Positions 43,401 through 52,414 are shown, counted from the first letter of the stretch. The stretch: 57,160 nucleotides of DNA from an uncultured Bacteroides sp. (GCA_946628545.1 CAMOWU010000008.1:1-57160), one strand, 5' to 3'. Program-made: numbers and translations. The notes: generated by a model not told the origin, from the sequence alone.

Positions 43401-44932
43401 ACCACACCCTGGGCGACACCCTGCGTTTCCGCCCCTATAAGTTCCTCTTCCAGAACATCCGTCTGGCTGATGCCAAAAACAACCAAGGAGTGATCAACGG
43501 TACAGTCGGCCATGGCAATCTCAAGAACTTCAACTACACTTTCGACCTCAACTTCAACAAGTTCCTTTGCTACGAGGAACATGAGTTCAACTCCGACAAG
43601 TTCTACGGCACCGTCTATGCCGACGGCGACCTCCATCTGGCAGGAAGCGACGGACATCCCCTCAACATCACCGCGCACGTCATCCCCACACGCGGCAGTG
43701 TCTTCGCCTACGACGCCGCCTCGCCCGACGCGCTGACCAACACGGAGTTCATCACCTACCGCGACCGTTCCACACTGCAAACGTCCATCGGACCCGACTA
43801 TTTCTCAACCCAGAACCAGACTTCAAGTCTCACCCCCACCGACGATGACAACGACGATTTGGTTCAAACATCCAACGAGGAACTGCCCGAATACACTGGC
43901 GACATCTTCATCGACTTCAACATCGAGATCAATCCCAACTGCGAGATCAAGCTCCGCATGGACAACACCCCGCACGACGACGCCTACATGTCCACCTACG
44001 GCGTAGGTACCGTCACCTGCAACTACTACAACAAAGGCCCTTTCACCATGTTCGGCAACTACGACATCCAAGGAGGCCGCTACCGCATGTATCTCCACGA
44101 CATCATCTTCCGCGACCTGGAGTTGCAGGAAAGCAGTCGTGTGTCGTTCAATGGCAACCCATTCGACGCCAACATCCACCTCCTCTGCCACCACATCCTT
44201 CCGGCAGTTCCGTTGAGCGACTTGGCAGTGACGGGAGGCAACCAAAACAACAAGGTGAAAGTGGTCTGCATCCTCGACATCACTGGCAAGCTCGGCAACA
44301 TGAATTTCAATTTCGACCTCAATCTGCCCAATGTGAGCGAGGAAACACGCCAGTTGGTGAGGAGCATGATCAGTACCGAGGAAGAGATGAACACCCAGTT
44401 GATCTACCTCCTGGGATTAGGCCGTTTCTATTCCTCCGAATACGCACGAGCCACCAACAACAGCACCTCCTCGGGCGCCATGAACTCCCTACTCTCCTCC
44501 ACCCTCAGCGGTCAGCTCAACCAGATGCTCTCCAACGTCATCGGCACCAACAGCAACTGGAATTTCGGCACTCTCCTTTCCACGGGTGAACGCGGATGGG
44601 ACGATATGGATGTGGAGGGAGTGCTTTCAGGCCGACTGCTTGACGACCGACTGCTCATCAACGGCAACTTCGGTTATCGAGAGAACTCGATGAAACGCAA
44701 TGCCTCCTTCGTGGGCGACTTCGACCTCCGCTGGCGACTTCGTGAGAACGGCAACACCTTCCTGAAGGTCTATAACCAGACCAACGACCGCTATTTCACG
44801 AAAGCCACCCTCACCACCCAAGGCATAGGCATCACCTACCAAAAGGATTTCGAGCATTTCTCCGACTTGCTCAGGAGGCAGAGACGCAAAGAAGCATGGA
44901 AACAAGCCGCCAAAAACGACACTTTGCCTTAG
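40424..44932 (+). CDS. tamB: Translocation and assembly module TamB-like protein
   Basis: A 1502-residue envelope protein. It begins with a TTG codon; no in-frame ATG lies upstream, and the next ATG (codon 31) would cut off the membrane helix ITIYTAITLIALYCGLILLVSM that anchors the protein. The long middle is beta-strand-rich AsmA/TamB repeats (DITLSV..L.V..L-type), and the C-terminal 350 residues are the DUF490 domain: FNIEINPNCEIKLRMDN, YDIQGGRYRMYLHDIIFRDLELQESSRVSFNGNPFDANI, LPNVSEETRQLVRSMIS and GYRENS. TamB forms a groove for lipid transport to, and protein assembly in, the outer membrane. It ends in NDTLP before a TAG that opens a 9-base array. Confidence 0.93.
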   Translation: MGVIKKIRKITIYTAITLIALYCGLILLVSMPFIQRAMGDFVSKTLSDKLHTHVSVGSVRLGLFNRFIIDDIAIKDQDSQDLLTVARTTASIEVLPLLEGKIVVNTAQIFGLKAKLNKPTADGPTNFQFILDALKSDEQEPSTPLDLRINSFILRRANVTWDVASEPVVPDRFDTNHLKLDNINATLSVKHLTPDTMNVVVKRLNVKELNSSLTLTDLRMRLEGNQHQVKVTGLDLMLQRSEIFADSLLLTYDQSGDKLKMTYNTDIDSSYITPADLSPLIPSLKTLDNTYNIIATAEGDEQNIKRFALNLFTEDNALSLSTHGSLAGLGHNDFSADIPELRVKAKNDHISQLLNAFQLEPGVAEKLTSLGDIDIDASMNKTDSEIDCEAIVATSVGNLELSALADLGDVILLKSTSLSASDLDLQTLLDQQELGKASFDLTLNGDYDTRSKTLGNMQVEGQVSQLDYKAYTYQDIDLKGEKKGETYHIDLTSHDDNARLNLSGLYDRSQPVNKASGTVQIAHLNPSALHLTDQSPASTYGMTLQLNTSGHDLNSMEGKITIDSLFITKGDKRHQLNRIALNINADDNNKKNIYIGSDFINGGISGNINYTDLVASIHNQMHNKMPSFFSKKQPTNNNFTFKLDLEYNDFLNNLVELPIETRKPIHLSGYVNDPDNTMQVSLTTHRLIYDGSRYDSLKVELNNDIGMLYVDAGFRRRQETATSDIKISGVVNNDQLENTLRWTDVNHPDRNGVINTLTTFTDSLGKLKTTIRFKESTLAYNGKDWTIHPSSVDIFGKDINIHNIYVNSDDQYLKVRGNVSKTSADTLFVDLKDVNINYVTNLVNFHAVELDGLASGQAIVSNVYGDVPVLDAFLRVKDLSLQTGVLGHAEIHAKWDEEVNGIGLKAHIVDNGGENVTDLDGYVSPGDNKIDLMINLNNTSIACLNGFIGGIFRDISGTASGYLNVVGPLDDISLVGDVAPKAALTLRATSVTYHTLGDTLRFRPYKFLFQNIRLADAKNNQGVINGTVGHGNLKNFNYTFDLNFNKFLCYEEHEFNSDKFYGTVYADGDLHLAGSDGHPLNITAHVIPTRGSVFAYDAASPDALTNTEFITYRDRSTLQTSIGPDYFSTQNQTSSLTPTDDDNDDLVQTSNEELPEYTGDIFIDFNIEINPNCEIKLRMDNTPHDDAYMSTYGVGTVTCNYYNKGPFTMFGNYDIQGGRYRMYLHDIIFRDLELQESSRVSFNGNPFDANIHLLCHHILPAVPLSDLAVTGGNQNNKVKVVCILDITGKLGNMNFNFDLNLPNVSEETRQLVRSMISTEEEMNTQLIYLLGLGRFYSSEYARATNNSTSSGAMNSLLSSTLSGQLNQMLSNVIGTNSNWNFGTLLSTGERGWDDMDVEGVLSGRLLDDRLLINGNFGYRENSMKRNASFVGDFDLRWRLRENGNTFLKVYNQTNDRYFTKATLTTQGIGITYQKDFEHFSDLLRRQRRKEAWKQAAKNDTLP

Positions 44933-45030
44933 GCGTTAGGCGTTATAGACGTTATAGACGATATAGTCGTTATAGTCGTTATAGTCGTTATAGTCGTTAT
45001 AGACGATATAGACGATATAGTCGATATAGC
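44930..45030. repeat. 9-base tandem repeat (GWTATAGWC) after tamB
   Basis: About 11 copies of a 9-base unit: GTTATAGAC, GATATAGTC, GTTATAGTC and relatives. It begins at the tamB TAG stop with two degenerate units (GGCGTTAG). It is the same family as the array after ribH. Confidence 0.92.
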
Positions 45031-45081
45031 CCCTAAAGGACTTTGAAAAAAAGAAAACATCAACAAAAAATAAATGATATT

Positions 45082-47022
45082 ATGAATCACGGTTTTGTAA
45101 AAGTCGCCGCAGCCGTCCCACTCACCAAGGTGGCAGACTGCGAATACAACGAGTTTCAGATCCAGAGCATCATCACACGAGCAGAGGGACAGAAGATAGA
45201 AGTCATCTGCTTTCCGGAGATGTGCATGACGAGCTATACATGTGGCGACCTCTTCTCACAGCAACTATTGATCGACAGTTGCGAGAATGCCATACTCAAG
45301 CTCATGGAAGCCACTCGCACCTTCAATATCATCTCCATCATCGGTGCACCTGTGCCCTACAAACACGCGCTCATCAATGCCGCCATCGTCATCCAGCACG
45401 GCAAGATACTGGCAGTAGTGCCCAAGAGCTACCTGCCCAACTACCGCGAGTTCTACGAACAACGGTGGTTCACTTCAGGTTTCGACATCACCGACGATGC
45501 AGTCACCCTCTGCGGCCAGAGTGTGCCCATTGTGCGCAATGCCATCTTCCATACCTCGCAGATGCGTTTCGGTGTGGAGATCTGCGAAGATGTATGGTCG
45601 CCCGTGCCACCCAGTTGCCACCTGGCGCTGAAGGGTGCCGACGTCATCTTCAACCTCTCAGCCGACAACGAGAGCATCGGTAAGCACAAATACCTCTGTT
45701 CGCTCATCTCCCAGCAGTCTGCCCGTTGCATCTGCGGATATGTCTTTTCCTCTTCTGGTTTCGGCGAATCCACCCAGGACCTCGTATTCGCCGGCAACGG
45801 CCTGATCTACGAGAATGGAAAACAGCTGGCACGCAGCGACCGTTTCTCTTTCGAGGAACAGATTATTGTTTCCGAAATCGACATCGAGCGTATCCACGCC
45901 GAACGCCGGACTAGCACCACCTTCTCTGAGAATGCGAGGATCGACCACACTCCTGTGACCGTCATCGAATGCCCCACCATCATCCCCGAGGACTTTCAGT
46001 TGACACGCTATGTGGCACCCCACCCCTTCGTGCCCTACGGCAGTGAGCTCGACGACCGTTGCGAGGAAATCTTCGCCATTCAGGTGGAAGCGCTGGCAAA
46101 GCGCATTGTCCACACCAATGCCAAGACCCTCGTCATCGGCATCTCCGGTGGTTTGGATTCCACCCTGGCGCTGCTCGTCTGTGTACGCACCATGGACCGA
46201 TTGAAACGCCCCCGCAAGGACATCGTCGCCATCACCATGCCTGGTTTCGGCACCACCGACCGCACCTACAACAATGCAGTGGCACTCATGGACTCGCTCG
46301 GAGTGACCATGATGGAAATCAACATCAAAGACGCATGCCTGCAGCACTTCAAGGACATCGGCCACAACCCCAACAACCACGACGTGACCTATGAGAACAG
46401 TCAGGCCCGAGAGCGCACCCAGATCCTCATGGACATGGCCAACAAGGTGGATGGCTTTGTGGTGGGTACGGGCGACCTCTCCGAACTGGCACTCGGTTGG
46501 TGCACCTACAATGCCGACCACATGTCGAACTATGGGGTCAACGCATCCGTGCCCAAGACCCTCGTGCGCCACTTGGTGAAATGGGTGGCCAACTCCAGCA
46601 TGGACGAGAAGTCGAAAGCCATCCTCTTAGACGTTATCGACACCCCCATCAGTCCCGAGTTGTTGCCAGCCAACGAACAAGGCGAGATTGAGCAGAAAAC
46701 AGAAGACTTAGTGGGTCCCTACGAGCTCCACGACTTCTTCCTCTATTATTTCCTCCGTTTTGGTTTCCGTCCAGCCAAGATTTTCTATCTCGCAAAGATT
46801 GCCTTCGACGGCAAGCACAAGAACGCCTCCCAATACGACGACCTGACCATCAAGAAATGGCTCAAAACCTTCTGCCGCCGTTTCTTCACCCAGCAGTTCA
46901 AGCGTTCCTGCCTGCCCGACGGACCGAAGGTAGGTAGTGTGGCATTGAGTCCACGAGGCGACTGGCGCATGCCGAGCGACGCCAGCTACGCACTCTGGGT
47001 CAAGGAATGTGAGGAATTGTAA
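45082..47022 (+). CDS. nadE: Glutamine-dependent NAD+ synthetase
   Basis: About 646 residues starting at the ATG at 45082 ([19 protein letters not shown]); the longer frame opens with TTG and adds 13 basic residues. The N-terminal nitrilase-type amidotransferase has its Glu in [18 protein letters not shown], Lys in [15 protein letters not shown] and Cys in [12 protein letters not shown]. The C-terminal synthetase has the PP-loop [15 protein letters not shown] near residue 356, then [21 protein letters not shown]. It converts deamido-NAD+ to NAD+ with ATP and glutamine. All catalytic residues are present. Confidence 0.97.
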   Translation: MNHGFVKVAAAVPLTKVADCEYNEFQIQSIITRAEGQKIEVICFPEMCMTSYTCGDLFSQQLLIDSCENAILKLMEATRTFNIISIIGAPVPYKHALINAAIVIQHGKILAVVPKSYLPNYREFYEQRWFTSGFDITDDAVTLCGQSVPIVRNAIFHTSQMRFGVEICEDVWSPVPPSCHLALKGADVIFNLSADNESIGKHKYLCSLISQQSARCICGYVFSSSGFGESTQDLVFAGNGLIYENGKQLARSDRFSFEEQIIVSEIDIERIHAERRTSTTFSENARIDHTPVTVIECPTIIPEDFQLTRYVAPHPFVPYGSELDDRCEEIFAIQVEALAKRIVHTNAKTLVIGISGGLDSTLALLVCVRTMDRLKRPRKDIVAITMPGFGTTDRTYNNAVALMDSLGVTMMEINIKDACLQHFKDIGHNPNNHDVTYENSQARERTQILMDMANKVDGFVVGTGDLSELALGWCTYNADHMSNYGVNASVPKTLVRHLVKWVANSSMDEKSKAILLDVIDTPISPELLPANEQGEIEQKTEDLVGPYELHDFFLYYFLRFGFRPAKIFYLAKIAFDGKHKNASQYDDLTIKKWLKTFCRRFFTQQFKRSCLPDGPKVGSVALSPRGDWRMPSDASYALWVKECEEL

Positions 47023-47035
47023 GATTTTTATGAAA

Positions 47036-47138
47036 AGACCCTGAAAGGGTCCCCTCTCAATAACCGAGGGTGCTTAGCACCCCCGGATCCATCCCAGAAA
47101 CCACATCTTCCCCCAGGACCCTGAAAGGGTCCCCTCTC
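47036..47138. repeat. Pair of hairpin repeats related to the 68-base family
   Basis: GACCCTGAAAGGGTC then CCCTCTC occurs at 47037-47058 and again at 47117-47138. Between them GAGGGTGC TTA GCACCCCC forms a second hairpin. The design (xCCCTGAAAGGGx plus a second G/C hairpin) is that of the array after recF with changed stem bases. The first copy starts 14 bases after the nadE stop. Confidence 0.85.
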
Positions 47139-47154
47139 CCCCCATTACATCACT

Positions 47155-47622
47155 TCACTTATCGTGGATATAGATGGATTGTGGGAGTTGTCTGACATAT
47201 TGATGATGGTCCTTGACGACTTCCTTAAAGAATTGCTCAGGGTCATCCGCCACCTCATCAAACTGTTCGAGAATCGACTTCATCAACTCACGCATCTTGG
47301 GTTCAGCCGTAATAGCGCAAGTCAGATAGCACACGATGCGGTTGTCTTTATCCACAAGGACAGGCGGATTAGAGGAATATGAGTTCCAGGGAGAGTAAGG
47401 GTTGTAGGGATTACCGTATGGCCCGTACTTGTTCCAGATGGATTTACCGCCATATTTCGATCCGTATGTACTATGCCTGTTCCATATTGATTCAGAATCA
47501 TAAGGAATAGCCCATTTGCCAAGATAATCCTCATAGTCTTTCCCGCCATATATCCGATAAGACTGAGCGAAAAGAGAGCAGGCAAACAACAAAACGACTC
47601 CAAGTGCAACTATTCTTCTCAT
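47155..47622 (-). CDS. Small secreted Tyr/Asn/Gly-rich repeat protein
   Basis: A 155-residue protein with a signal peptide (MRRIVALGVVLLFACSLFAQ, cleaved after AQ). It then has YGGKDYEDYLGKWAIPYDSESIWNRHSTYGSKYGG, KSIWNKYGPYGNPYNPYSPWNSYSSNPPVLVDKDNRIVCYLT. The unit 'SIWN.YG.YGS.Y' repeats two to three times. I recall similar small proteins with D-SIWN-x-YG-x-YGS repeats in many bacteria, none with known function; that match is from memory. The C-terminal part (MRELMKSILEQFDEVADDPEQFFKEVV) is helical. It is alone on the minus strand and has its own promoter. Confidence 0.8.
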   Translation of the reverse strand: MRRIVALGVVLLFACSLFAQSYRIYGGKDYEDYLGKWAIPYDSESIWNRHSTYGSKYGGKSIWNKYGPYGNPYNPYSPWNSYSSNPPVLVDKDNRIVCYLTCAITAEPKMRELMKSILEQFDEVADDPEQFFKEVVKDHHQYVRQLPQSIYIHDK

Positions 47623-47666
47623 TGATATTTAGTGATTAGTTCAACATTCTTTATGTGATTCGGCTG

Positions 47667-47698
47667 TAAAGTTACGACAAACCTAAGGTTTATGCAAA
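47667..47698 (-). promoter_or_regulatory. Promoter of the small secreted repeat protein
   Basis: On the minus strand TTTG (47698-47695), 20 bases, then TAACTTTA (47674-47667), one base off the TAnnTTTG box. It would start transcription about 40 bases before the ATG at 47622. Confidence 0.6.
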
Positions 47699-47763
47699 TT
47701 CTGAGTGTTGTTTTTTTGAGGGGCAGCGAAGTGTAGCTCCGTCAACCCCAATTCTCAAATGAT

Positions 47764-47819
47764 AGGAGGTGCGGCATTCCTGCCGCACAACAATGTTCGG
47801 CAGGAATGCCGAACCTCCT
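47764..47819. repeat. Large near-perfect hairpin
   Basis: AGGAGGTG-CGGCATTCCTGCCG, 12-base loop, CGGCAGGAATGCCG-AACCTCCT: 21 of 22 positions pair. Each arm also contains CGGCA/TGCCG and could fold on itself. GC-rich in an AT-rich setting, as for a mobile REP or BIME-like element. Confidence 0.9.
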
Positions 47820-48506
47820 AATAATAGAGTTGATTTGGCGTGACGTTTTGGGCATGTTTTTAAATGTTTCATCATACTCGGATTTTGAGGATATTTATAC
47901 AAAAGCAACTTATTTCTGCATATTTTCGGTTGTATTAGGGTTGTTTTGTATGTTTTTGCAATGTGTTTATGCAAAAATGTTTCATGGGTATGACATTTTT
48001 AGGCTTTAGGCTTTAGACTTTAACCCCACCCCTGCCCCTCCCCTTAAATGGGAGGGGAGTCTATTACGCTTGGTCTGCTGGTGACTACACCGTCTATGAA
48101 TGGGTGGGCACAGGGTTCCCTCAATGGTCAATATTGACGGGTTATTGGGTTATTGAGGCCGCCAAGATAAGGCGGCTTACCTAACCACCTTCTGGATGGC
48201 TACAGCAAGCATGGAATGCTCGGGCACGCGGTTGCAAAGTTACGAAAGATTGTGATGAAAGTGTGGTGGGAGGGAAAGCGAATTTATCATATTGATGATG
48301 AAAGGTTATTGGGTTATGGGTTATTGAGGGGGGGAAAGGGTTGTGGTTTATGTGGTGTGAGTCTGGCATCGCACTTTCAAAGGCTAATCTATATTAGGGT
48401 TGTTACTATTCAGCAGGGCTATCATTGATGGTCGATGCCAAGCTTTGGCGATTTGCCTCATTATCTTAAAAAATCCTCCTTTTCGTCCATTTTTGTCCTT
48501 TTGATA

Positions 48507-48536
48507 TTTGTTTTTCGGAATAAAAATGTAAATTTG
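48507..48536 (+). promoter_or_regulatory. Possible upstream promoter, plus strand
   Basis: TTTG (48507-48510), 18 bases, TAAATTTG (48529-48536). Spacing is one base short of consensus. It points toward the cas genes, 400 bases away; a lone TAAATTTG also occurs at 48661. Confidence 0.4.
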
Positions 48537-48786
48537 TGGGATGAAAGAATTTGGTACCTAAAAGAGGCATTTTCCACCTCATCTTGGCCAAAAATAAAAA
48601 AAACGACCTAATCTAACAAAAAAATTCCCACCTGTACCGCGTTATGAGACACCCAAGGGGTAAATTTGCAGGCAAAATAGTAGTTGATAACAAACAAACT
48701 AATGTGTTTCATAAACTAATCAAAGCAATCATAAGAAAACAACAATAATAAGAAATGAAAATCAAAGAAAAAAACTACCCACAGAT

Positions 48787-48817
48787 TTTGTTCATTCAAT
48801 AATTATAATTATTTTTG
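48787..48817 (+). promoter_or_regulatory. Promoter of the cas operon
   Basis: TTTG at 48787-48790, 19 bases, then TATTTTTG at 48810-48817: exact match to the Bacteroidota consensus. It would start mRNA near 48823, about 110 bases before cas6. Confidence 0.7.
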
Positions 48818-48932
48818 CATCGCAGACAGGATTAAATTGTTTTATACATACTAATATATCACATACCTTTTTGCTAAGACACTCAATGATTACAATTATT
48901 TGAATCTAGACTATTAAAAACGATATCAAACC

Positions 48933-49700
48933 ATGCGCTTCAAGATCAAATTACAGATACAACCCGAGGTGATGGGAAGCGAATTACCCATCAATTACCA
49001 GTACCCATTACAAGTGGCAATTTATCATATATTAGAACAAAGTGACCTCAATTTCTCCACTTGGCTTCATGAAAATGGTTACCAGCAAAATGGAAAACGC
49101 TTTAAGTTGTTCACTTTTTCCAAACTATTCGTACCTCAGTATGAAATTGATAAACAACGTGAACGTCTCATCGTAAAATCGGATTATATAACGCTCTACA
49201 TTAGTTTCCTGCCAGAAAAGAGCACCCAACAATTCATAAAAGGTCTTTTCCAACAGCAGACAATACAGATAGCTGACCACATATCAGGAGTTCAGTTTGT
49301 GGTAAGAGAAATACAGGTAATGCCCCCCTTCGACTATCGGCCTGATATGGCATTCAGCACACTCTCACCTGTCTGTATCTCACTTCGCAACGAACGAGGC
49401 TTGATGGATTATCTTTCTCCCAAAGATCCCCACTATGAATCCGGCATCCTCACAGGACTCCTAGCACGCTACGAAGTCATTCATGGCCAACCGTTCAGTG
49501 GTAATCCCTATTGCCGCTTGCAACTGCTTAATGAGCCCAAGTCTTCACTTGTTCGCATCAAGGCAGGAACACCCAACGAAACTCGTGTACGAGGCTACAG
49601 GTTTCAGTTCAAAATAGATTTACCCAGAGAGTTGATGCAAATAGCTTTCGAAAGTGGCTTGGGGGAAAAAGGGAGTATGGGATTCGGAATGATTGGATAA
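48933..49700 (+). CDS. cas6: CRISPR RNA endoribonuclease Cas6
   Basis: A 255-residue Cas6 that would cut the pre-crRNA in each repeat. Signs are the RAMP start RFKIKLQIQPE, a His in QVAIYHILEQSD near residue 33 in the usual place of the catalytic His, SKLFVPQYEIDKQRERLIV, and the C-terminal Gly-rich loop GLGEKGSMGFGMI near residues 242-254, a hallmark of the family. It is the first gene after the promoter, 14 bases before the Cas5-like gene. The 8-base handle ATTGAAAC at the end of the repeat at 57130 fits Cas6 processing in I-B systems. Confidence 0.93.
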   Translation: MRFKIKLQIQPEVMGSELPINYQYPLQVAIYHILEQSDLNFSTWLHENGYQQNGKRFKLFTFSKLFVPQYEIDKQRERLIVKSDYITLYISFLPEKSTQQFIKGLFQQQTIQIADHISGVQFVVREIQVMPPFDYRPDMAFSTLSPVCISLRNERGLMDYLSPKDPHYESGILTGLLARYEVIHGQPFSGNPYCRLQLLNEPKSSLVRIKAGTPNETRVRGYRFQFKIDLPRELMQIAFESGLGEKGSMGFGMIG

Positions 49701-49714
49701 ACTAAAGAATAGCT

Positions 49715-50275
49715 ATGTATATAGTAAAGTATATAGGAAAGTTCGGCTATATCAAGCCATGGACAGCAGTTAGGGATGGCGAAACATTCAGCCAGCAGTT
49801 TCTAACGCCTTCTATTCTAGAAGGTATGGAGAAGAAATTATTTCCTGAATTGCTTGCAAAAAATGGACAAATATGCAAAATACTTCGTCACAAACTCAGT
49901 TATGCTGGCGTTGACATGCAACAAGAAGTAACCCAAACCAGAGGTTGGGAAAAAAAGGGGAAAAAACAAATGGAGCGTAAACGCTCCATATTAAAACGAG
50001 GTATTTTGATTGACCCAATTCTACACTTAGCCTTTGAAAACAAAGACGATGCTGAAAGAGCGGCAAATCAGCATCTATGCCTTTGTCGGAATGAAGATGT
50101 CATGTTACCTTGCCCAGTTATTATTGAAATGTCTGAAAAAGAGTTTTCTGAATTGGAAGGGTTTGAACTACGCATCGGTAATTCAGAAAAGTCCTTTTTA
50201 GTGGGATACAATCGTTTTGACAGTGCTAAGCCAATGTATGGATGGATAGAAATTAATGGCAATAAACTCATTTAG
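49715..50275 (+). CDS. cas5: Short, divergent Cas5-like protein
   Basis: A 186-residue RAMP-type protein. The start YIVKYIGKFGYIKPWTAVRDGETFSQQFLTPSILEGMEKKLF corresponds to the Cas5 pattern in which an early strand is followed by 'G.tf...P..S.i.Gm...l'. RSILKRGILIDPILHLAF followed by CLCRNEDVM matches the 'R..LidP.lhl.f...lGRNEDVm' region of Cas5, with the LG replaced by LC. Cas5 caps the 5' end of the crRNA in Cascade. It is shorter than the usual 200-250 residues. Position between cas6 and cas3 is unusual. The next gene starts 3 bases after its stop. Confidence 0.72.
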   Translation: MYIVKYIGKFGYIKPWTAVRDGETFSQQFLTPSILEGMEKKLFPELLAKNGQICKILRHKLSYAGVDMQQEVTQTRGWEKKGKKQMERKRSILKRGILIDPILHLAFENKDDAERAANQHLCLCRNEDVMLPCPVIIEMSEKEFSELEGFELRIGNSEKSFLVGYNRFDSAKPMYGWIEINGNKLI

Positions 50276-50278
50276 AAG

Positions 50279-52414
50279 ATGACGGAAAGCTATGATTACA
50301 TATTAGCGAAACATGAAACTGATGGACGCATGCCCTTAACTGCACATCTTAAAAGTGTAGCAGAAGCTGCTACACTCATAGCTAGCAATGTCGGACTTGA
50401 TATGGATCTTGCACGTAAGGGAGCTATTCTACACGATATTGGGAAAGTCAGTCCTCTTTTCCAAAGGACTCTTAAACAGGGTTATACACATAAACCGGGA
50501 TTCATTTTCCGACACGAAATTGCATCCTTGTTCTTCATTTCTCTGTTTGATAAAGCAGAGTACCCAGCATTGATAGATATGATAATAGCTCATCATAAGT
50601 CAATTTATAATGACATCGGAGCAAAAGGGATCCTTGATTTGGATGATAATATGGATTGTTTTAGACGTCATATCGATAAGTTCGATAAGTGGAGTGCTAT
50701 CGCATTGGGGATTCTCAATGAATTTGGAATCAAGACGCATACAATCAGTTTAGAGGAAGCACGCAATAATTATGACTATGTTGTTGAATATTGTAAAGAG
50801 AAGCCATTGAATATATCCAGATGGAAAGGGCTTTTGATGGCAGCTGATCATTACGCTTCAGCGCTGGCTGAAAGAAGTGAGGCTTCGCTTGACAAACTAT
50901 TTATCAAACCTGATTTGAGTTTCTACAACCGTAAGCACCATCTATTTCCTTTGTCGGAAATTGATTCAGGAGACAACCGAAGGCACACTATTGTCACTGC
51001 TCCAACAGGGGCTGGTAAGACTGATTTCTTAATCAGGCGCTGTCACGGGCGTGTGTTCTACACACTGCCATTCCAAGCATCCATCAACGCTATGTACGAC
51101 AGAATCAAACACGATTTACAAAATACTTCTTCACAAGTTCATCTTCTTCATGCCGCTTCTGGCCTCAAAGTAAGAGAGTCTGGAGTTGAGGAAAGTATTT
51201 TACAACATCACCTAGGTGCATCGGTAAAGATTCTCACTCCACATCAGATAGCATCTGTTGTTTTTGGGATCAAAGGTTACGAGGCGATGTTGCTCGACCT
51301 TGAGGGGTGTGACGTGATATTAGATGAGATTCACACTTATGCGTGCGAAATACAAGCTATTGTCCTAAAGATAATCGAGATTCTTCGGTCGATAAACTGC
51401 AGGATTCATATTGGAACGGCAACAATGCCAAGTGTTTTATACAACAAGATATTGGAATTATTGGGCGGAAAAGAAGAAGTGTTTGAAGTTAAGCTGCCAG
51501 ATGAAACTCTACGTACATTCAATAGGCACATCATTCACAAGAAAAAAGATTTCGATAGTTGTAAAATGGTGATTGAGGAAGCCGTTGCTCAAAATCAGAA
51601 AGTGTTGATTGTCTGCAATCAAGTGAAACGTTCTCAACAGCTATACAATAATATTGCAACAGTATATCCGAATATCGACATCATGCTAATTCACAGTCGC
51701 TTCAAACGAACAGACCGTTCCTCATTAGAGCGATTGCTAAGAGAAAAATTCAACACATCTACTAAAGCTTGCATAGTTGTTTCTACCCAAGTTGTAGAAG
51801 TGAGCCTTGACATTAGCTTTGATGTGATGATCACAGAATGTGCTCCTATAGATGCTTTGTTACAGAGATTCGGACGAATTAATCGCAAACGAACAGAAGA
51901 AACAATTGGCCACTATAAGGAAATCTATGTCATTCAACCACCTCAGAACCAAAACGACTCCTTGCCTTACAATGTAGAAATCCTTCAGAAGAGTTATGAG
52001 GTTCTGCCAAATGACTCCTTACTTGAAGAAGCGCTGTTGCAAGGAATGATAGACAGAGTCTATCCTGATGCAAAATTTATGAATCTTGATTTTTCTGGCG
52101 TTATCTTCGTCAATGGTCAATGGATTATTAAAGAACTATGTCACAATGCAAAGTCAGCGTTGCTTGATGTACTTGAAATCAATTCCGCAGTGTGCATTGC
52201 CGAAAGTGACAAAGAAGAATATTTTCTTCAACCAGAAGAACGCTTGACGCTTGAGATACCAGTTAGTTACAAAAGCATTGCATATAACGGACTAAGACAG
52301 ATAGACGTCGGCTCACGCCCATTCATAATACCTGACAGGGCATACGAAGATGAGAGAGGATTATTGATAAATCTTGCAAAACCAGAATTTTTCACTCACT
52401 ATGACTTTTTGTAA
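50279..52414 (+). CDS. cas3: CRISPR-associated helicase-nuclease Cas3
   Basis: A 711-residue protein with an N-terminal HD nuclease (residues 1-200: the GAILHDIGKVSPLFQ motif near 54, FRHEIASL and IAHHKSI) and an SF2 helicase. Helicase motifs: Walker A TAPTGAGKTDF near 243, DExH box ILDEIHTY near 349, IGTATMP (motif III), VSTQVVEVSLDISFD (motif V) and LQRFGRINRKR (motif VI) near 530. It unwinds and degrades target DNA recruited by Cascade. The HD and helicase are fused as in most type I systems. It starts 3 bases after the Cas5-like stop, so the two are coupled. Confidence 0.96.
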   Translation: MTESYDYILAKHETDGRMPLTAHLKSVAEAATLIASNVGLDMDLARKGAILHDIGKVSPLFQRTLKQGYTHKPGFIFRHEIASLFFISLFDKAEYPALIDMIIAHHKSIYNDIGAKGILDLDDNMDCFRRHIDKFDKWSAIALGILNEFGIKTHTISLEEARNNYDYVVEYCKEKPLNISRWKGLLMAADHYASALAERSEASLDKLFIKPDLSFYNRKHHLFPLSEIDSGDNRRHTIVTAPTGAGKTDFLIRRCHGRVFYTLPFQASINAMYDRIKHDLQNTSSQVHLLHAASGLKVRESGVEESILQHHLGASVKILTPHQIASVVFGIKGYEAMLLDLEGCDVILDEIHTYACEIQAIVLKIIEILRSINCRIHIGTATMPSVLYNKILELLGGKEEVFEVKLPDETLRTFNRHIIHKKKDFDSCKMVIEEAVAQNQKVLIVCNQVKRSQQLYNNIATVYPNIDIMLIHSRFKRTDRSSLERLLREKFNTSTKACIVVSTQVVEVSLDISFDVMITECAPIDALLQRFGRINRKRTEETIGHYKEIYVIQPPQNQNDSLPYNVEILQKSYEVLPNDSLLEEALLQGMIDRVYPDAKFMNLDFSGVIFVNGQWIIKELCHNAKSALLDVLEINSAVCIAESDKEEYFLQPEERLTLEIPVSYKSIAYNGLRQIDVGSRPFIIPDRAYEDERGLLINLAKPEFFTHYDFL

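Larger units (their letters stand above)
47623..48932. other. Non-coding region upstream of the cas operon
   Basis: About 1.3 kb with no gene I can support; open frames inside it lack family features and have biased base composition. It holds a 56-base hairpin (47764-47819), CCCCTCCC/GGGAGGGG (48034-48057), GCCGCC/GGCGGC (48159-48177), and two promoter-like sites at 48507-48536 and 48787-48817. Many short words (ATTGGGTTATTG, ATGGTCAAT) look like decayed repeats. Confidence 0.6.

Noticed and set aside
42791-43780. Minus-strand open frame (329 codons) inside tamB
   Set aside because: TamB is continuous in frame with its C-terminal domain intact, and the antisense product looks like low-complexity Val/Asp/Glu text.
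45658-46572. Minus-strand open frame (304 codons) inside nadE
   Set aside because: NadE has all catalytic motifs in the plus frame; the antisense product shows no family.
48216-48428. Small plus-strand open frame of 70 codons in the region before the cas operon
   Set aside because: It covers decayed repeat words and has no family features or ribosome site.
48541-48561. Tiny six-codon frame (ATGAAAGAATTTGGTACCTAA) as a leader peptide
   Set aside because: It is not followed by any hairpin and the cas genes are 370 bases away; such short frames arise by chance.
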